From positions 1-61,904 of the forward strand of contig NZ_MBEQ01000051.1 in NCBI RefSeq assembly GCF_001954135.1: DNA of 61,904 nt, read 5' to 3'. This DNA is from Mycobacterium sp. GA-1841. GTDB lineage: Bacteria > Actinomycetota > Actinomycetes > Mycobacteriales > Mycobacteriaceae. The position numbers and the translations under genes are program-made. The notes beneath the pieces were generated by a model that worked only from the letters and a program-made list of their open reading frames with translations, did not search any database and had not been told where the DNA came from. Below, piece after piece: positions 47,566 through 57,674 of this stretch; position 1 is the first letter of the stretch, and every line of letters starts with the position of its first letter.

Positions 47566-49160
47566 GCGGCGGCCACGCCGATGCGGTGGTGATCGGCGCC
47601 GGCCACAATGGGCTGGTGGCCGCGGCCATGTTGGCCGACGCCGGTTGGGATGTGGTGGTGCTGGAAGCCCAGTCGGTGCCAGGCGGTGCGGTGAAGAGCG
47701 CCGAACTGTTCCCCGGCTACATCAGCGATCTCTACAGTGCCTTCTACCCGTTGTCGGTGGTGTCGCCGGCCCTGCAGGCCCTGCACCTGGAAGACCATGG
47801 GCTGCGCTGGGCGCACGCTCCGGCCGCGGTGGGGCATCCGGGTTCGGCCGAGGACGACGACGTCGCGGTGATCTATCGCGACATCGACCGTACCGCTGCC
47901 GAACTGGAGCGCCGTCAACCTGGTGACGGGCAGCGCTGGTATGCGCTCTTCGAGCAATGGGAGCAGGTGCGCACGGGCCTCACCGCGGCGTTGTTCGCGC
48001 CGTTTCCGCCGGTGCGCGGCGCGGTGGAGCTGTTGCGCAAGCTCGGTACCGCCGAAGCGCTGCGACTGGTCCATTCCCTGCTGCTGCCGGCCGACGTGCT
48101 GGCCGAGCAGCTGTTCGAGGGCGAGCAGGCGCGACTGTTGTTGCTGGGCAACGCCATGCACGCCGATGTGCCGATCGACGCTCCGGGCAGCGGGGTGATG
48201 GGTTACCTGCTGCTGATGATGGCCCAGGACGGCGGCTGGCCGGTTCCGGTCGGTGGTGCCGGGCAGTTGGCAGCTGCGCTGGTGGCCCGGGCCCGCTCGG
48301 CCGGCGCCCGCATCGAATGTGGCCGTGAGGTTTCCGGTATCGAGGTGCGCGGCGGCCGGGCAGTCGCGGTGCGGACCACCGACGGGGGCGTCGTGCGGGT
48401 GCGTCGCGCCGTGATCGCCGACACCTCCGCGCCCCGGCTGTATCGCGATCTGCTCCCCGAGCATGCCGTCCCCGCATCGGTGATCGAGGGGATGCGGCGG
48501 TTCGTCTGGGACACACCGGTGTTGAAGGTCAACTATGCCCTCGACGGGCCGGTGCCGTGGCGGTCGAAGAGTCTGAACGAGGCGGGCACCGTGCATCTCG
48601 GCGCCGATCGTGACGGCCTGATCCGCTGGATGGCCGACCTGAACACCGCGACGCTTCCCGAGCGACCGTTCATGCTCTTCGGGCAGATGACCACCGCCGA
48701 TCCGAGCCGCTCCCCGGTCGGCACCGAAAGCGCGTGGGCCTACACGCATCTGCCGCGCGGGATGACAGATGACGCCTCGTCGGAACAATTGGCCGACCGG
48801 GTGGGCCAATTGCTGGAGGAACATGCTCCCGGATTCAACGACCGCGTCGTCGGGACGATGGTGCAGCGTCCGTCCGACCTGGAGGCCGCCGATGCGAATT
48901 TGCACGCCGGCGCGGTCAACGGTGGAACCTCCCAATTACATCAGCAGTTGATCTTTCGGCCCGCACCCGGATTCGGCCGCGCCGAGACCCCGGTGTCCAA
49001 CGTCTACCTGGGCAGTGCCGGGGCCACGCCGGGCGGCGGGGTGCACGGCATCTGCGGCCGGAATGCGGCCCGTGCCGCCCTGGCCGATGACGGTGTGCTC
49101 GGCTGGCCGCGGCGCCGGCTGTCGCGGGCGGCCTTGGCGCTCACCGTGGGCCGGCGCTGA
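47562..49160 (+). CDS. FAD-dependent oxidoreductase (phytoene desaturase/CrtI-like)
   Basis: 532 aa. N-terminal dinucleotide motif VIGAGHNGLVAAAMLADAGWDVVVLE and a C-terminal flavin-binding GSAGATPGGGVHGICGRNAA, both typical of CrtI/amine-oxidase-type enzymes. Substrate cannot be read; carotenoid genes are not seen nearby. GTG start overlapping the SRPBCC stop (GTGA). Convergent with kdpE, 21 bases apart. Confidence 0.85.
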   Translation: MSGGHADAVVIGAGHNGLVAAAMLADAGWDVVVLEAQSVPGGAVKSAELFPGYISDLYSAFYPLSVVSPALQALHLEDHGLRWAHAPAAVGHPGSAEDDDVAVIYRDIDRTAAELERRQPGDGQRWYALFEQWEQVRTGLTAALFAPFPPVRGAVELLRKLGTAEALRLVHSLLLPADVLAEQLFEGEQARLLLLGNAMHADVPIDAPGSGVMGYLLLMMAQDGGWPVPVGGAGQLAAALVARARSAGARIECGREVSGIEVRGGRAVAVRTTDGGVVRVRRAVIADTSAPRLYRDLLPEHAVPASVIEGMRRFVWDTPVLKVNYALDGPVPWRSKSLNEAGTVHLGADRDGLIRWMADLNTATLPERPFMLFGQMTTADPSRSPVGTESAWAYTHLPRGMTDDASSEQLADRVGQLLEEHAPGFNDRVVGTMVQRPSDLEAADANLHAGAVNGGTSQLHQQLIFRPAPGFGRAETPVSNVYLGSAGATPGGGVHGICGRNAARAALADDGVLGWPRRRLSRAALALTVGRR

Positions 49161-49181
49161 TTTTCCTCGCGGGAAGAACCC

Positions 49182-49868
49182 TCACTCCTGGAAGCGGTAT
49201 CCCATGCCGGCTTCGGTGAGCAGGTGCACCGGATGTGACGGGTCGTCTTCGAGCTTGCGGCGCAGTTGCGCGAGATACACCCGCAGATAGTGGGTTTCCT
49301 TGGCATACGCCGGGCCCCACACCTCGCGCAGCAACTCTTCGCGGCCGACCAACTTGCCCCGATTGCGCACCAGCATCTCCAACATGCCCCACTCGGTGGG
49401 GGTCAGGTGCACCTCGGTGTCGTTCTTGGTCACCTTCTTGGCGGCCAGATCGACGGTGAACGACGCGGTCTCGACCACCGGCTGATCGGTCTCGACCGCC
49501 GTCCCGCGGCGCACCGCAGCCCGCAACCGGGCCAGAAACTCGTCCATCCCAAAAGGTTTCGTGACGTAGTCGTCGGCCCCGGCGTCGAGCGCCTCGACTT
49601 TGTCCGAAGAATCGGTGCGGGCTGACAACACGATCACCGGTGCCGACAGCCAGCCGCGAAGCCCGGCGAGCACCTCGATGCCGGAGATGTCGGGCAGACC
49701 GAGGTCGAGCACGATGACGTCGGGACGATGGTCGGCGGCCGCGCGTAGCCCCTGCGCGCCGGTGGTGGCGGTGTCCACCTCGTAGCCGCGGACCGACAGG
49801 TTGATCCGCAGCGCACGCAGGATCTGTGGCTCGTCGTCGATCACCAGAACGCGGGTCTTGACGGTCAT
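49182..49868 (-). CDS. kdpE: Response regulator KdpE
   Basis: 228 aa OmpR-type: receiver with VLVIDDEPQILRAL, phosphorylated Asp in VIVLDLGLPD, and Lys in YVTKPF; C-terminal winged helix with LTPTEWGMLEML and TEAGMGYRF. It activates kdpFABC when K+ is low. It overlaps kdpD by 4 bases (ATGA). Confidence 0.95.
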   Translation of the reverse strand: MTVKTRVLVIDDEPQILRALRINLSVRGYEVDTATTGAQGLRAAADHRPDVIVLDLGLPDISGIEVLAGLRGWLSAPVIVLSARTDSSDKVEALDAGADDYVTKPFGMDEFLARLRAAVRRGTAVETDQPVVETASFTVDLAAKKVTKNDTEVHLTPTEWGMLEMLVRNRGKLVGREELLREVWGPAYAKETHYLRVYLAQLRRKLEDDPSHPVHLLTEAGMGYRFQE

Positions 49869-52387
49869 GCCGGTGCCGCCAGGTCGATCTCGACGGTCAA
49901 ACCGCCGCCGGGGGTGCCGCTCGCCGAGATGGTGCCGCCCATGGCTTCGACGAACCCGCGGGCCACCGAGAGGCCCAGGCCGACGCCGATGGTGGTGTTG
50001 TGATCGCCGAGCCGCTGGAACGGCGCGAACAGTTGTTCCTCGGCGCCGCGCGGCATCCCGGGCCCTTCGTCGATCACGGCGACCAGTATGCGGTCGGCCA
50101 CCTGCCCGGCGCTGACCCGGATGGGGCCGTCGGGCGCATAGCGCAGGGCGTTGTCGATCAGGTTGGCCAGTACCCGCTCGAGCAGTCCCGCGTCGGCCAT
50201 GGCGACCGCGTCGCCGACGTCGACCTTCACCCGGTCCAAACCTTCCCGGCTGAAACCGGTGGTGCCCTTGCTGATTCCCAGTAGTGCGCGTTGCACGGTC
50301 TCCTCCAGGTAGACGCGACGCAGTTCGGGCCGCACCACGCCGGCAGCCAGCCGGGAGGAGTCGAGCAGGTTACCGACGAGGGCGGTGAGCGCGTCGACGG
50401 ATTCCTCGATGGTGGCCAGAAGTTCAGCGGTGTCCTCGGCCGAGAAATCGATGTCGTCGCTGCGCAAACTGGAGGCGGCCGCCTTGGCTGCGGCCAGCGG
50501 GGTGCGCAGGTCGTGGCTCACCGCCGAGAGCAGCGAGCGACGCAGCTCGTCGGCCTGGGCGATCGCGGCGGCCTTGCCGGCCTCCTCCGTGAGCTCGCGC
50601 TGTTTGACCAGTCCGGCAGCCTGTTTGGCGACGGCGCTGAGCACCCGCCGGTCACGAGCGGCCAGTTTGCGTCCGGCCAGCAGCAGCCAGAACTCGTCGT
50701 CGCCGACTTCGATTGCGGTGTCGGCGGAACCGATCTCGGCGCACGGTGCCTTGCCGACACACGCCACGATGCTCGTGGTGCCACCACGTTCACGAAGCAG
50801 GCTGACCGCGCGTTGGGAGTAGGTTTCCCGTACCCGCTCCAGCAGCGTGTCCAGATCCGCCCCGCGCAGCACCGACCCGGAGAACAAGGTCAACAGCTCG
50901 GCTTCCTGGGCGGCGCGGCGGGCTTCGCGGGCTCGGCTGGCCGCCCCGTCGACCAGCGCGGCGACGGCCACCGCGATCATCAGCAGCACCACCACGGTGA
51001 CCGCGCTGTCCGGTTCGGAGATGGTGAACGTGTGGCGTGGGTCGACCAGGAAGTAGTTCAACAGCAGCCCGGACAGCAACGCGGACAACGCCGCCGGGGC
51101 CACCCCGCCGAGCAGCGCCACGATGAGCACACCGATGAAGAACAAGGCGCTTTCGCCGCTGACCCCCAGATAGGGATCCAGCAGCCCGACGATCATCAGG
51201 CTGATCGCCGACGGAACCACCAGCGCCGCAAGCCATGACACGAGGTGACGGCGGCGCGCGCTGGTCGACGACCAGTCGAACCCCCGACGAGCCTGATCGT
51301 GGGTCACCATGTGCACGTCGATCTTGCCGGAACGCTGTACCACCGCGGCGCCGATGCCCTCGTCGAACATCCGGGCCCACCGCGACCGCCTCGAGGTGCC
51401 GAGCACCAGCTGGGTGGCATTGCGGTCCCGGGCGAAATCCATCAGCGCCGTGGGCACGTCATCGCCGACGACGGTGTGGACGGTGGCGCCGAGGCTGCCG
51501 GCCAGATCGCGCACCTTGCCCATCTGCGGCGCGGAGACACCGGAGAGGCCGTCGCCGCGGACGACGTGTACCACCATCAGCTCGGCACTGGATTTCGATG
51601 CGATCCGAGAGGCCCTGCGCACCAGGGTTTCCGACTCGGCACCGCCGGTGACGGCGACCACCACGCGTTCGCGGGCCTCCCACGTGTCGGTGATCTTGTT
51701 GTCGGCGCGGTATTTGGCCAGCGCGGCGTCGACCTGATCTGCCAGCCACAGCAGGGCCAGTTCTCGCAGGGCGGTGAGATTTCCGCGGCGGAAGTAATTC
51801 GACAGGGCAGCGTCGATACGTTCGGGTGCGTACACATTGCCGTGAGACAGCCTGCGGCGCAGCGCCTCCGGCGTGATGTCGACCAACTCGATCTGGTCGG
51901 CGGCCCGCACCACCTCGTCGGGAACCTTCTCCTGTTGCTCGATCCCGGTGATCTGGGTGACCACGTCGTTGAGGCTTTCCAGATGCTGGACGTTGACGGT
52001 GGAGACCACGGTGATGCCGGCCGCGAGCAGCTCCTCGACGTCCTGCCAGCGTTTCGGGTTCTTGCTGCCCGGGGTGTTGGTGTGGGCGAGCTCGTCGACC
52101 AGCACCACCTGCGGTGCCCGGGCCAGCACCGCGGCCACGTCGAGTTCGGGGAAGCGGCCGCCCCGGTACTCGACGTAGCGCGGCGGAATCGTCTCGATGC
52201 CGTCGAGAAGCTCGGCGGTTTTCTTGCGCCCGTGCGTCTCGACCACTGCGGCCACCACGTCGGTGCCGCGTTCGAGCCGGCGGTGCGCTTCACCGAGCAT
52301 CGCGAACGTCTTGCCGACGCCGGGGGCGGCGCCCAGGTAGATACGCAGCTCACCGCGTTTGGTGGCGTGCGACGCCGGCGTACTCAC
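49865..52387 (-). CDS. kdpD: Sensor histidine kinase KdpD
   Basis: 840 aa. N-terminal KdpD domain with Walker A GAAPGVGKTFAMLGEAHRRL and DELAHTNTPGSKNPKRWQDV; a universal-stress-protein-like domain (~250-370); four membrane helices (~395-500); a GAF-like region; HisKA with SAVSHDLRTPL; and an ATPase with NLIDNALRYAP and DEGPGMPRG. It senses K+ limitation or turgor and phosphorylates KdpE. GTG start, 18 bases after the kdpC stop. Confidence 0.95.
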   Translation of the reverse strand: MSTPASHATKRGELRIYLGAAPGVGKTFAMLGEAHRRLERGTDVVAAVVETHGRKKTAELLDGIETIPPRYVEYRGGRFPELDVAAVLARAPQVVLVDELAHTNTPGSKNPKRWQDVEELLAAGITVVSTVNVQHLESLNDVVTQITGIEQQEKVPDEVVRAADQIELVDITPEALRRRLSHGNVYAPERIDAALSNYFRRGNLTALRELALLWLADQVDAALAKYRADNKITDTWEARERVVVAVTGGAESETLVRRASRIASKSSAELMVVHVVRGDGLSGVSAPQMGKVRDLAGSLGATVHTVVGDDVPTALMDFARDRNATQLVLGTSRRSRWARMFDEGIGAAVVQRSGKIDVHMVTHDQARRGFDWSSTSARRRHLVSWLAALVVPSAISLMIVGLLDPYLGVSGESALFFIGVLIVALLGGVAPAALSALLSGLLLNYFLVDPRHTFTISEPDSAVTVVVLLMIAVAVAALVDGAASRAREARRAAQEAELLTLFSGSVLRGADLDTLLERVRETYSQRAVSLLRERGGTTSIVACVGKAPCAEIGSADTAIEVGDDEFWLLLAGRKLAARDRRVLSAVAKQAAGLVKQRELTEEAGKAAAIAQADELRRSLLSAVSHDLRTPLAAAKAAASSLRSDDIDFSAEDTAELLATIEESVDALTALVGNLLDSSRLAAGVVRPELRRVYLEETVQRALLGISKGTTGFSREGLDRVKVDVGDAVAMADAGLLERVLANLIDNALRYAPDGPIRVSAGQVADRILVAVIDEGPGMPRGAEEQLFAPFQRLGDHNTTIGVGLGLSVARGFVEAMGGTISASGTPGGGLTVEIDLAAPA

Positions 52388-52405
52388 AGGACCATCATCC
52401 TCGAA

Positions 52406-53263
52406 CTACCACGCGTCGAGGGCGATGTTGAGTTCGAGCACATTGACCCGGGGCTCGCCGATGAAGCCCAGCGTGCGGCCCTCGGTGTGCTCGGCCACCA
52501 GGGCGTGTACCAGGTCGGGGTTGATGCCGCGCGCCTGGGCGACCCGATCGACCTGCAGATTCGCGTAGGCCTCTGAGATGTGCGGGTCGAGCCCGCTACC
52601 GCTGGCAGTGACCGCATCGGCGGGCACCTGCGGGTCGGCGGGGGCGCTGCCGCGCACCGGCACGATCAGGCCGGCGCTGTAGTCCTCGTCGGTCTTTGCG
52701 CATTGGACCCCCACCCCCTCATAGGTACCGAGGAACGGCGGCGTCTTCGTGGTGTCACACGGCTCGTTGACGCTGACCACCTTCGTCGGCTGCACGACGT
52801 TTCCGTGGGCATCCCGTGGTCCGATCACCGACAGCACCGCTCCGACACCGCCTCCGGTGCAGAACGGGCGGGCGCCGCTGACACCATCGAGCTCGCCGAC
52901 GGCGAGGCTGCGCTGACAGACCTGAGTCAGTAGGCTCGGCTTGCCCGGTTGGTCGACAATGTTTTCCGGACCCAGATTGCTCGCACTGGTGGCCATCGGG
53001 TCGTATCCGTCACCGGCCATCGACGGCCGGCTCTGGAAGTAGCGGGGCAGCGGGTTGCCGTCGGCATCGGTGAACGACTGTCCGATCAGGCTGCTGCCGA
53101 CCGGCTTTCCGTTCGCCTCGATCAGCGAGCCGTCGGCCTTGTCCTGTAGGCCGGGTAGCTGTGCGACGAGCCAGATGAAGACGGGATAGCCGATGCCGAG
53201 GATCACGGTGAGCACCAGCAGGGCCCGCAGCGCGGCGGCGTGTTGGCGAATTATGTTGTACAT
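52406..53263 (-). CDS. kdpC: K+-transporting ATPase subunit KdpC, with an extra Cys-bearing insert
   Basis: 285 aa. One N-terminal membrane helix (~12-35), then GSLIEANGKPVGSSLIGQSF, YFQSRPS, SASNLGP, and after the insert VPADAVTASGSGLDPHISEAYA...VNVLELN, all standard KdpC. KdpC is normally ~190 aa; residues ~101-205 contain roughly 90 extra, extracytoplasmic residues with Cys116, 135, 169 and 188. The rest is intact, so it should still stabilise the KdpB-KdpA complex. Confidence 0.92.
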   Translation of the reverse strand: MYNIIRQHAAALRALLVLTVILGIGYPVFIWLVAQLPGLQDKADGSLIEANGKPVGSSLIGQSFTDADGNPLPRYFQSRPSMAGDGYDPMATSASNLGPENIVDQPGKPSLLTQVCQRSLAVGELDGVSGARPFCTGGGVGAVLSVIGPRDAHGNVVQPTKVVSVNEPCDTTKTPPFLGTYEGVGVQCAKTDEDYSAGLIVPVRGSAPADPQVPADAVTASGSGLDPHISEAYANLQVDRVAQARGINPDLVHALVAEHTEGRTLGFIGEPRVNVLELNIALDAW

Positions 53264-53266
53264 GGG

Positions 53267-55441
53267 TCACATTCCCGGGAAGAGTTGGACGAAGAGATCG
53301 ATCAGCTTGATGCCGATGAACGGTGCGATGATGCCGCCCAGGCCGTAGACGTACAGGTTGCGGCTCAACAGTTTTGACGCACTGCTGGGTGTGTAGCGGA
53401 CGCCCTTGAGCGCCAGGGGGATCAGCGCCACGATGATGATCGCGTTGAAGATCACCGCGGACAGGATCGCCGATTGCGGGCTGTGCAGCCGCATGATGTT
53501 GAGCAGATCCAGGCCGGGGAACAATGCCACGAACAACGCCGGGATGATCGCGAAGTACTTCGCGATGTCGTTGGCGATGGAGAACGTGGTCAGCGCCCCG
53601 CGGGTGATCAGCAGCTGCTTGCCGATCTCGACGATCTCGATCAGCTTGGTCGGGTCGGAGTCGAGATCGACCATGTTCCCGGCCTCTTTGGCCGCCGAGG
53701 TGCCGCTGTTCATCGCGACGCCGACGTCGGCCTGGGCCAGGGCGGGCGCGTCGTTGGTGCCGTCACCGGTCATCGCGACGAGCTTGCCGCCGGCCTGCTC
53801 CTTGCGGATCAGCGCCATCTTGTCCTCGGGCGTGGCCTCGGCGAGGAAGTCGTCGACCCCGGCCTCGTCGGCAATGACCTTGGCGGTCAACGGGTTGTCA
53901 CCGGTGATCATCACGGTGCGGATGCCCATGCGGCGCATCTCGTCGAAGCGTTCCCGCATGCCCTGCTTGACGACGTCCTTGAGGTGGATGACGCCCAAGA
54001 CGGATGCCTTGCCGACGCCGTTCTCATTGACGACCTGGCCCACCGCGAGCGGTGTGCCACCGGCGGCGGAGATCCCGTCGACGATGTCGCCGAGTTCGGT
54101 AGGCACGTGGCCGCCTTCGGATCGGACCCATTCGGCGACTGCACCTGCCGCGCCCTTGCGCAGCCGGTCCTGGTCGGAGAGATCCACGCCGGACATGCGG
54201 GTGTTGGCGCTGAACTCGACCCAGTGCGCCTGGTCGAGTTCGCCGGGCGTGCGGCCGCGAAGGCCATACTCCTGCTTCGCGAACACCACGATCGAGCGCC
54301 CCTCCGGGGTCTCGTCGGCCAGGCTGGACAGCTGTGCCGCATCGGCGAGTTGGGCTTCGGTGGTCCCGGACAGCGGCACGAAGGCGGCGGCCTGACGGTT
54401 ACCGAGGGTGATGGTGCCGGTCTTGTCGAGCAGCAGCGTGTTGACGTCGCCGGCAGCTTCCACCGCACGGCCCGACATCGCCAGCACGTTGCGCTGCACC
54501 AGCCGGTCCATGCCGGCGATGCCGATCGCGCTCAACAGCGCCCCGATCGTCGTCGGGATCAAGCACACCAGCAGGGACACCATGACGATGCCTGAGATGC
54601 CGTTCCCGTTGAGCGCCAGGGTGTCTGCGACGCCGGGGTTGTTGGCCTTGGAGAAGATGGCCAGCGGCTGCAGGGTCGCGACGGCGAAGACGAAGATGAT
54701 CGTCAACGAGGAAAGCAGGATGTTCAGCGCGATCTCGTTGGGGGTCTTCTGCCGGTTGGCGCCCTCGACGAGGTTGATCATCCGGTCGATGAAGCTCTCA
54801 CCCGGCTTCTGAGTAATCTTGACGACGATCCGGTCGGACAGCACGGTGGTGCCGCCGGTGACGGCGCTTCGGTCGCCACCGGATTCCCGGATGACGGGGG
54901 CCGATTCGCCGGTGATCGCCGATTCATCTACCGAGGCAATGCCTTCCACGACGTCGCCGTCACCGGGGATGACCTGGCCGGCCTCGACCACGACAACGTC
55001 GCCCTGCTGCAGCAGCGGTGCGGCGATCTCTTCCTCGATGCCGGAGTCGGTCAGACGACGCGCCATGGTCGAGGTCTTGGTTTTGCGCAGGCTCTCGGCC
55101 TGGGCCTTGCCACGACCTTCGGCGACGGCCTCGGCGAGGTTGGCGAAGATGACCGTCAGCCACAACCAGATCACGATCAGCGCGGAGAACCAGGACGGGT
55201 CGACGACGGCCAGGATTGTGCTCCAGAGGGCGCCGATCTCGACGATGAACATCACCGGGTTACGCCAGAGCGTGCGCGGGTCGAGCTTGCGCAGCGCGTC
55301 GGGCATCGAGCGCAGGAGCATCGTCGGGTCGAGCAGTCCGCCGTGCACGCGCGCCTGCTTTGTCACGCTGGAGTGGCTCCCGGCCTCGGGTGTCACTCTG
55401 GCGTGACGCTCGGGCGCGGGGATGGTGTCAATGCTTGGCAT
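53267..55441 (-). CDS. kdpB: K+-transporting ATPase ATP-binding subunit KdpB
   Basis: 724 aa P-type ATPase: [13 protein letters not shown] (TGES), [14 protein letters not shown] (phosphorylated Asp), [20 protein letters not shown], and [25 protein letters not shown]. It powers K+ uptake through KdpA. The N-terminal ~45 residues are an extra hydrophilic leader. Gaps to kdpA and kdpC are 1 and 3 bases. Confidence 0.96.
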   Translation of the reverse strand: MPSIDTIPAPERHARVTPEAGSHSSVTKQARVHGGLLDPTMLLRSMPDALRKLDPRTLWRNPVMFIVEIGALWSTILAVVDPSWFSALIVIWLWLTVIFANLAEAVAEGRGKAQAESLRKTKTSTMARRLTDSGIEEEIAAPLLQQGDVVVVEAGQVIPGDGDVVEGIASVDESAITGESAPVIRESGGDRSAVTGGTTVLSDRIVVKITQKPGESFIDRMINLVEGANRQKTPNEIALNILLSSLTIIFVFAVATLQPLAIFSKANNPGVADTLALNGNGISGIVMVSLLVCLIPTTIGALLSAIGIAGMDRLVQRNVLAMSGRAVEAAGDVNTLLLDKTGTITLGNRQAAAFVPLSGTTEAQLADAAQLSSLADETPEGRSIVVFAKQEYGLRGRTPGELDQAHWVEFSANTRMSGVDLSDQDRLRKGAAGAVAEWVRSEGGHVPTELGDIVDGISAAGGTPLAVGQVVNENGVGKASVLGVIHLKDVVKQGMRERFDEMRRMGIRTVMITGDNPLTAKVIADEAGVDDFLAEATPEDKMALIRKEQAGGKLVAMTGDGTNDAPALAQADVGVAMNSGTSAAKEAGNMVDLDSDPTKLIEIVEIGKQLLITRGALTTFSIANDIAKYFAIIPALFVALFPGLDLLNIMRLHSPQSAILSAVIFNAIIIVALIPLALKGVRYTPSSASKLLSRNLYVYGLGGIIAPFIGIKLIDLFVQLFPGM

Positions 55442-55442
55442 T

Positions 55443-57113
55443 TCAGTGGATTCCTTCAGCCAGGGGGCCGAGCGCGAGCATCGGCAGGAAGGTGAGAGCG
55501 ACCAGGATCAGCGTGACGCCGGCGACCATGCCGACGAACTGGGGCCGATGGGTGGGCAGCGTCCCGACGGATTCGGGTGTCTTGCCTTGCCGGGCCAGTG
55601 ATCCGGCCAGGGCCAACACCAGGATGATCGGCAGGAAGCGGCCGAACACCATGGCCAGACCCAGAGCCGTGTTGTACCACTCGGTGTTGACGCTGAGCCC
55701 GGCGAACGCGGAGCCGTTGTTGTTGGCCGCCGACGTGAACGCGTACAGCACCTCGGAAAGGCCGTGTGGTCCGGTGTTTAGCATGCCCGCACGTTGCCCC
55801 GGCATCGCCATGGCCACCGCGGTGCCGGTCAGCACGATCAGCGGAGTAACCAGGAAATACGTTGCCGCGAGCTTGATCTCGCGGGGCGTGATCTTCTTGC
55901 CCAGGTACTCCGGGGTGCGGCCCACCATCAGACCGGCCACGAACACTGTGATGATCGCCAACACCAGCATGCCGTACAGCCCGGAGCCGACACCGCCGGG
56001 CGCCACCTCACCGAGCTGCATGTTGAACATCGTGATCAGGCCGCCGAGGCTGGTGTAGGAGTCGTGGAACGAGTCCACCGCACCGGTCGAGGTCAGTGTC
56101 GTCGCATCGGCGAACACCGCGGAGTTGGCGATGCCGAACCGCTGCTCGACGCCTTCCATCGCGGAGCCGGCCGCAGTCGGGACGGTGCCGTGGGCCTGGA
56201 GCTGGAAAAGCATCATCAGGCTGACGCTGACCGTCGCGATCACCGACATCACCGCCACGATGGCGTAGCCCTGCTTCCGGTTGCCGGCCATACGGCCGAA
56301 CGTCCGCGGCAGCGAGAACGGGATCATCAGGATCAGGAAGATCTCCACCCAGTTGGTCCAGGTGGTGGGGTTCTCGAACGGGTGCGAGGAGTTGGCGTTG
56401 TAGAAGCCGCCGCCGTTGGTGCCGAGCAGCTTGATGACTTCCTGGCTGGCGACGGGGCCGCCCGGGATCGTCTGGGTGCCGCCGACGAGCGTGTTGACGA
56501 CTTCGCTGTGCAGCGCGAAGTTCTGGATGGCTCCACCGCCGACCAGGATCAGCGCGCCGACGATCGAAATAGGCAGCAGGATACGGAGATTGCCGCGCAC
56601 CAGGTCTACCCAGAAGTTGCCGAGGTCGCCGGTGTTCCGTCGGACCAGGCCACGAACGAAGGCCATCGCCACAGCCATGCCGACAGCGGCCGATACGAAG
56701 TTCTGCACAGCCAGCCCGGCCATCTGCACCAGGTGGCCCTGGGTGGATTCACCCGAGTAGGCCTGCCAGTTCGTGTTGGTCACGAAGCTGATGGCGGTGT
56801 TCCACGCGAGGGCCGGTGTCATCGGGGTGGCCGGATCATTGAGGTGCAACGGCAACTTGCCCTGTACCAGCTGCAAGGCAAACAGGAACACGACGCTGAC
56901 CGCGGAGAACGCCAGCACGCTGCGGGCATAGGCGCCCCAGGTCTGTTCGGCTTTGGGATCGGCACCGATCAGGCGGTAGATGAATCGCTCTACCCGCGAA
57001 TGTTTTTCGGTCGTGTAGACGTGGTACATGTAATCGCCGAGTGGTGCGTGGACAGCCGCCACCGCCACGATGAGTACGACGAGGAAGACGATTCCCGCAG
57101 TGGTAGTAGTCAC
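55443..57113 (-). CDS. kdpA: K+-transporting ATPase K+-binding subunit KdpA
   Basis: 556 aa with ten membrane helices and four selectivity-loop regions, including [35 protein letters not shown] and [15 protein letters not shown]. It is the K+ channel-like subunit. GTG start, overlapping the kdpF stop by one base (TAGTG). Confidence 0.96.
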   Translation of the reverse strand: MTTTTAGIVFLVVLIVAVAAVHAPLGDYMYHVYTTEKHSRVERFIYRLIGADPKAEQTWGAYARSVLAFSAVSVVFLFALQLVQGKLPLHLNDPATPMTPALAWNTAISFVTNTNWQAYSGESTQGHLVQMAGLAVQNFVSAAVGMAVAMAFVRGLVRRNTGDLGNFWVDLVRGNLRILLPISIVGALILVGGGAIQNFALHSEVVNTLVGGTQTIPGGPVASQEVIKLLGTNGGGFYNANSSHPFENPTTWTNWVEIFLILMIPFSLPRTFGRMAGNRKQGYAIVAVMSVIATVSVSLMMLFQLQAHGTVPTAAGSAMEGVEQRFGIANSAVFADATTLTSTGAVDSFHDSYTSLGGLITMFNMQLGEVAPGGVGSGLYGMLVLAIITVFVAGLMVGRTPEYLGKKITPREIKLAATYFLVTPLIVLTGTAVAMAMPGQRAGMLNTGPHGLSEVLYAFTSAANNNGSAFAGLSVNTEWYNTALGLAMVFGRFLPIILVLALAGSLARQGKTPESVGTLPTHRPQFVGMVAGVTLILVALTFLPMLALGPLAEGIH

Positions 57114-57202
57114 TAGAACCTTTCCGGAAACAGCAGCGCCGCAAAGAGAAACAGCGCGATGAGGACCGCCAGGCCCAGGCCGACGACGTTTTCGTAGCTC
57201 AC
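57113..57202 (-). CDS. kdpF: KdpF, small membrane subunit
   Basis: 29 aa, GTG start. The single helix [19 protein letters not shown] and the C-terminal LLFPERF are the KdpF hallmarks. It stabilises the Kdp complex. Overlaps kdpA by 1 base and the upstream tiny ORF by 4 bases (GTGA). Confidence 0.9.
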   Translation of the reverse strand: MSYENVVGLGLAVLIALFLFAALLFPERF

Positions 57203-57282
57203 AGTCCCTCGACCAACTTCTGCACCAGCCCCAGCAGCGCGAAGATCGCCACTGTCAGCACGATGAACACCACAACGGACAT
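57199..57282 (-). CDS. 27-residue membrane peptide upstream of kdpF
   Basis: ATG 57282 with GGAG 5 bases upstream; TGA overlaps the kdpF GTG. The product is one hydrophobic helix ([18 protein letters not shown]) ending QKLVEGL. It resembles neither KdpF's FPERF end nor any family I know. Four-base overlaps and the good RBS suggest it is the first gene of the kdp operon. Confidence 0.68.
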   Translation of the reverse strand: MSVVVFIVLTVAIFALLGLVQKLVEGL

Positions 57283-57362
57283 GGGTTCTCCCACACGTTT
57301 ACCGCCGCCGACTCTCGGCGACTGCTCGAGAATCCGCCCGCTTGTGGTGGCCGACCGCGATC

Positions 57363-57411
57363 TTTATGCCTTCTTTACGCCCGGCCGTGTGTCCTTTACG
57401 AAATCTTTCGT
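57363..57411. promoter_or_regulatory. Two TTTA(T/C)G-N5-type direct repeats, candidate KdpE boxes
   Basis: TTTATG-N5-TTTACG spans 57363-57379 and TTTACG-N5-TTTCGT spans 57395-57411. The half sites are 11 bases apart within each pair. This resembles the E. coli KdpE site TTTATA-N5-TTTACA as I remember it. It lies 80-130 bases upstream of the kdp operon start, inside a 390-base intergenic region (57283-57674) otherwise without genes. Confidence 0.55.
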
Positions 57412-57674
57412 GTTCTTCGGGGCGACTGATGTTTTCGCTGTGATGGGGGTCATTTACGTGCCGCTGCCTTCACGTGGGTAACGCCAGGGCGGAAAATCCG
57501 CTCCGGGACCGCCACAGCGTTACTCACGCGATCGTGGTATCAAGACCGCGCCAATGTTCGGTAGCCGGCCGTCAAGAGAACGCAAGGACGCTGGCCGTTC
57601 GGTGCTCACGCAGCTGATCCTCGACAGAGCCGTTCGGCAACCCGCCGCGGCGCACTCAGAAAGGTCCGCTGACA

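Noticed and set aside
57263..57481. 72-codon plus-strand ORF in the kdp promoter region
   Set aside because: No RBS or family match; overlaps the candidate KdpE boxes and the divergent small ORF.
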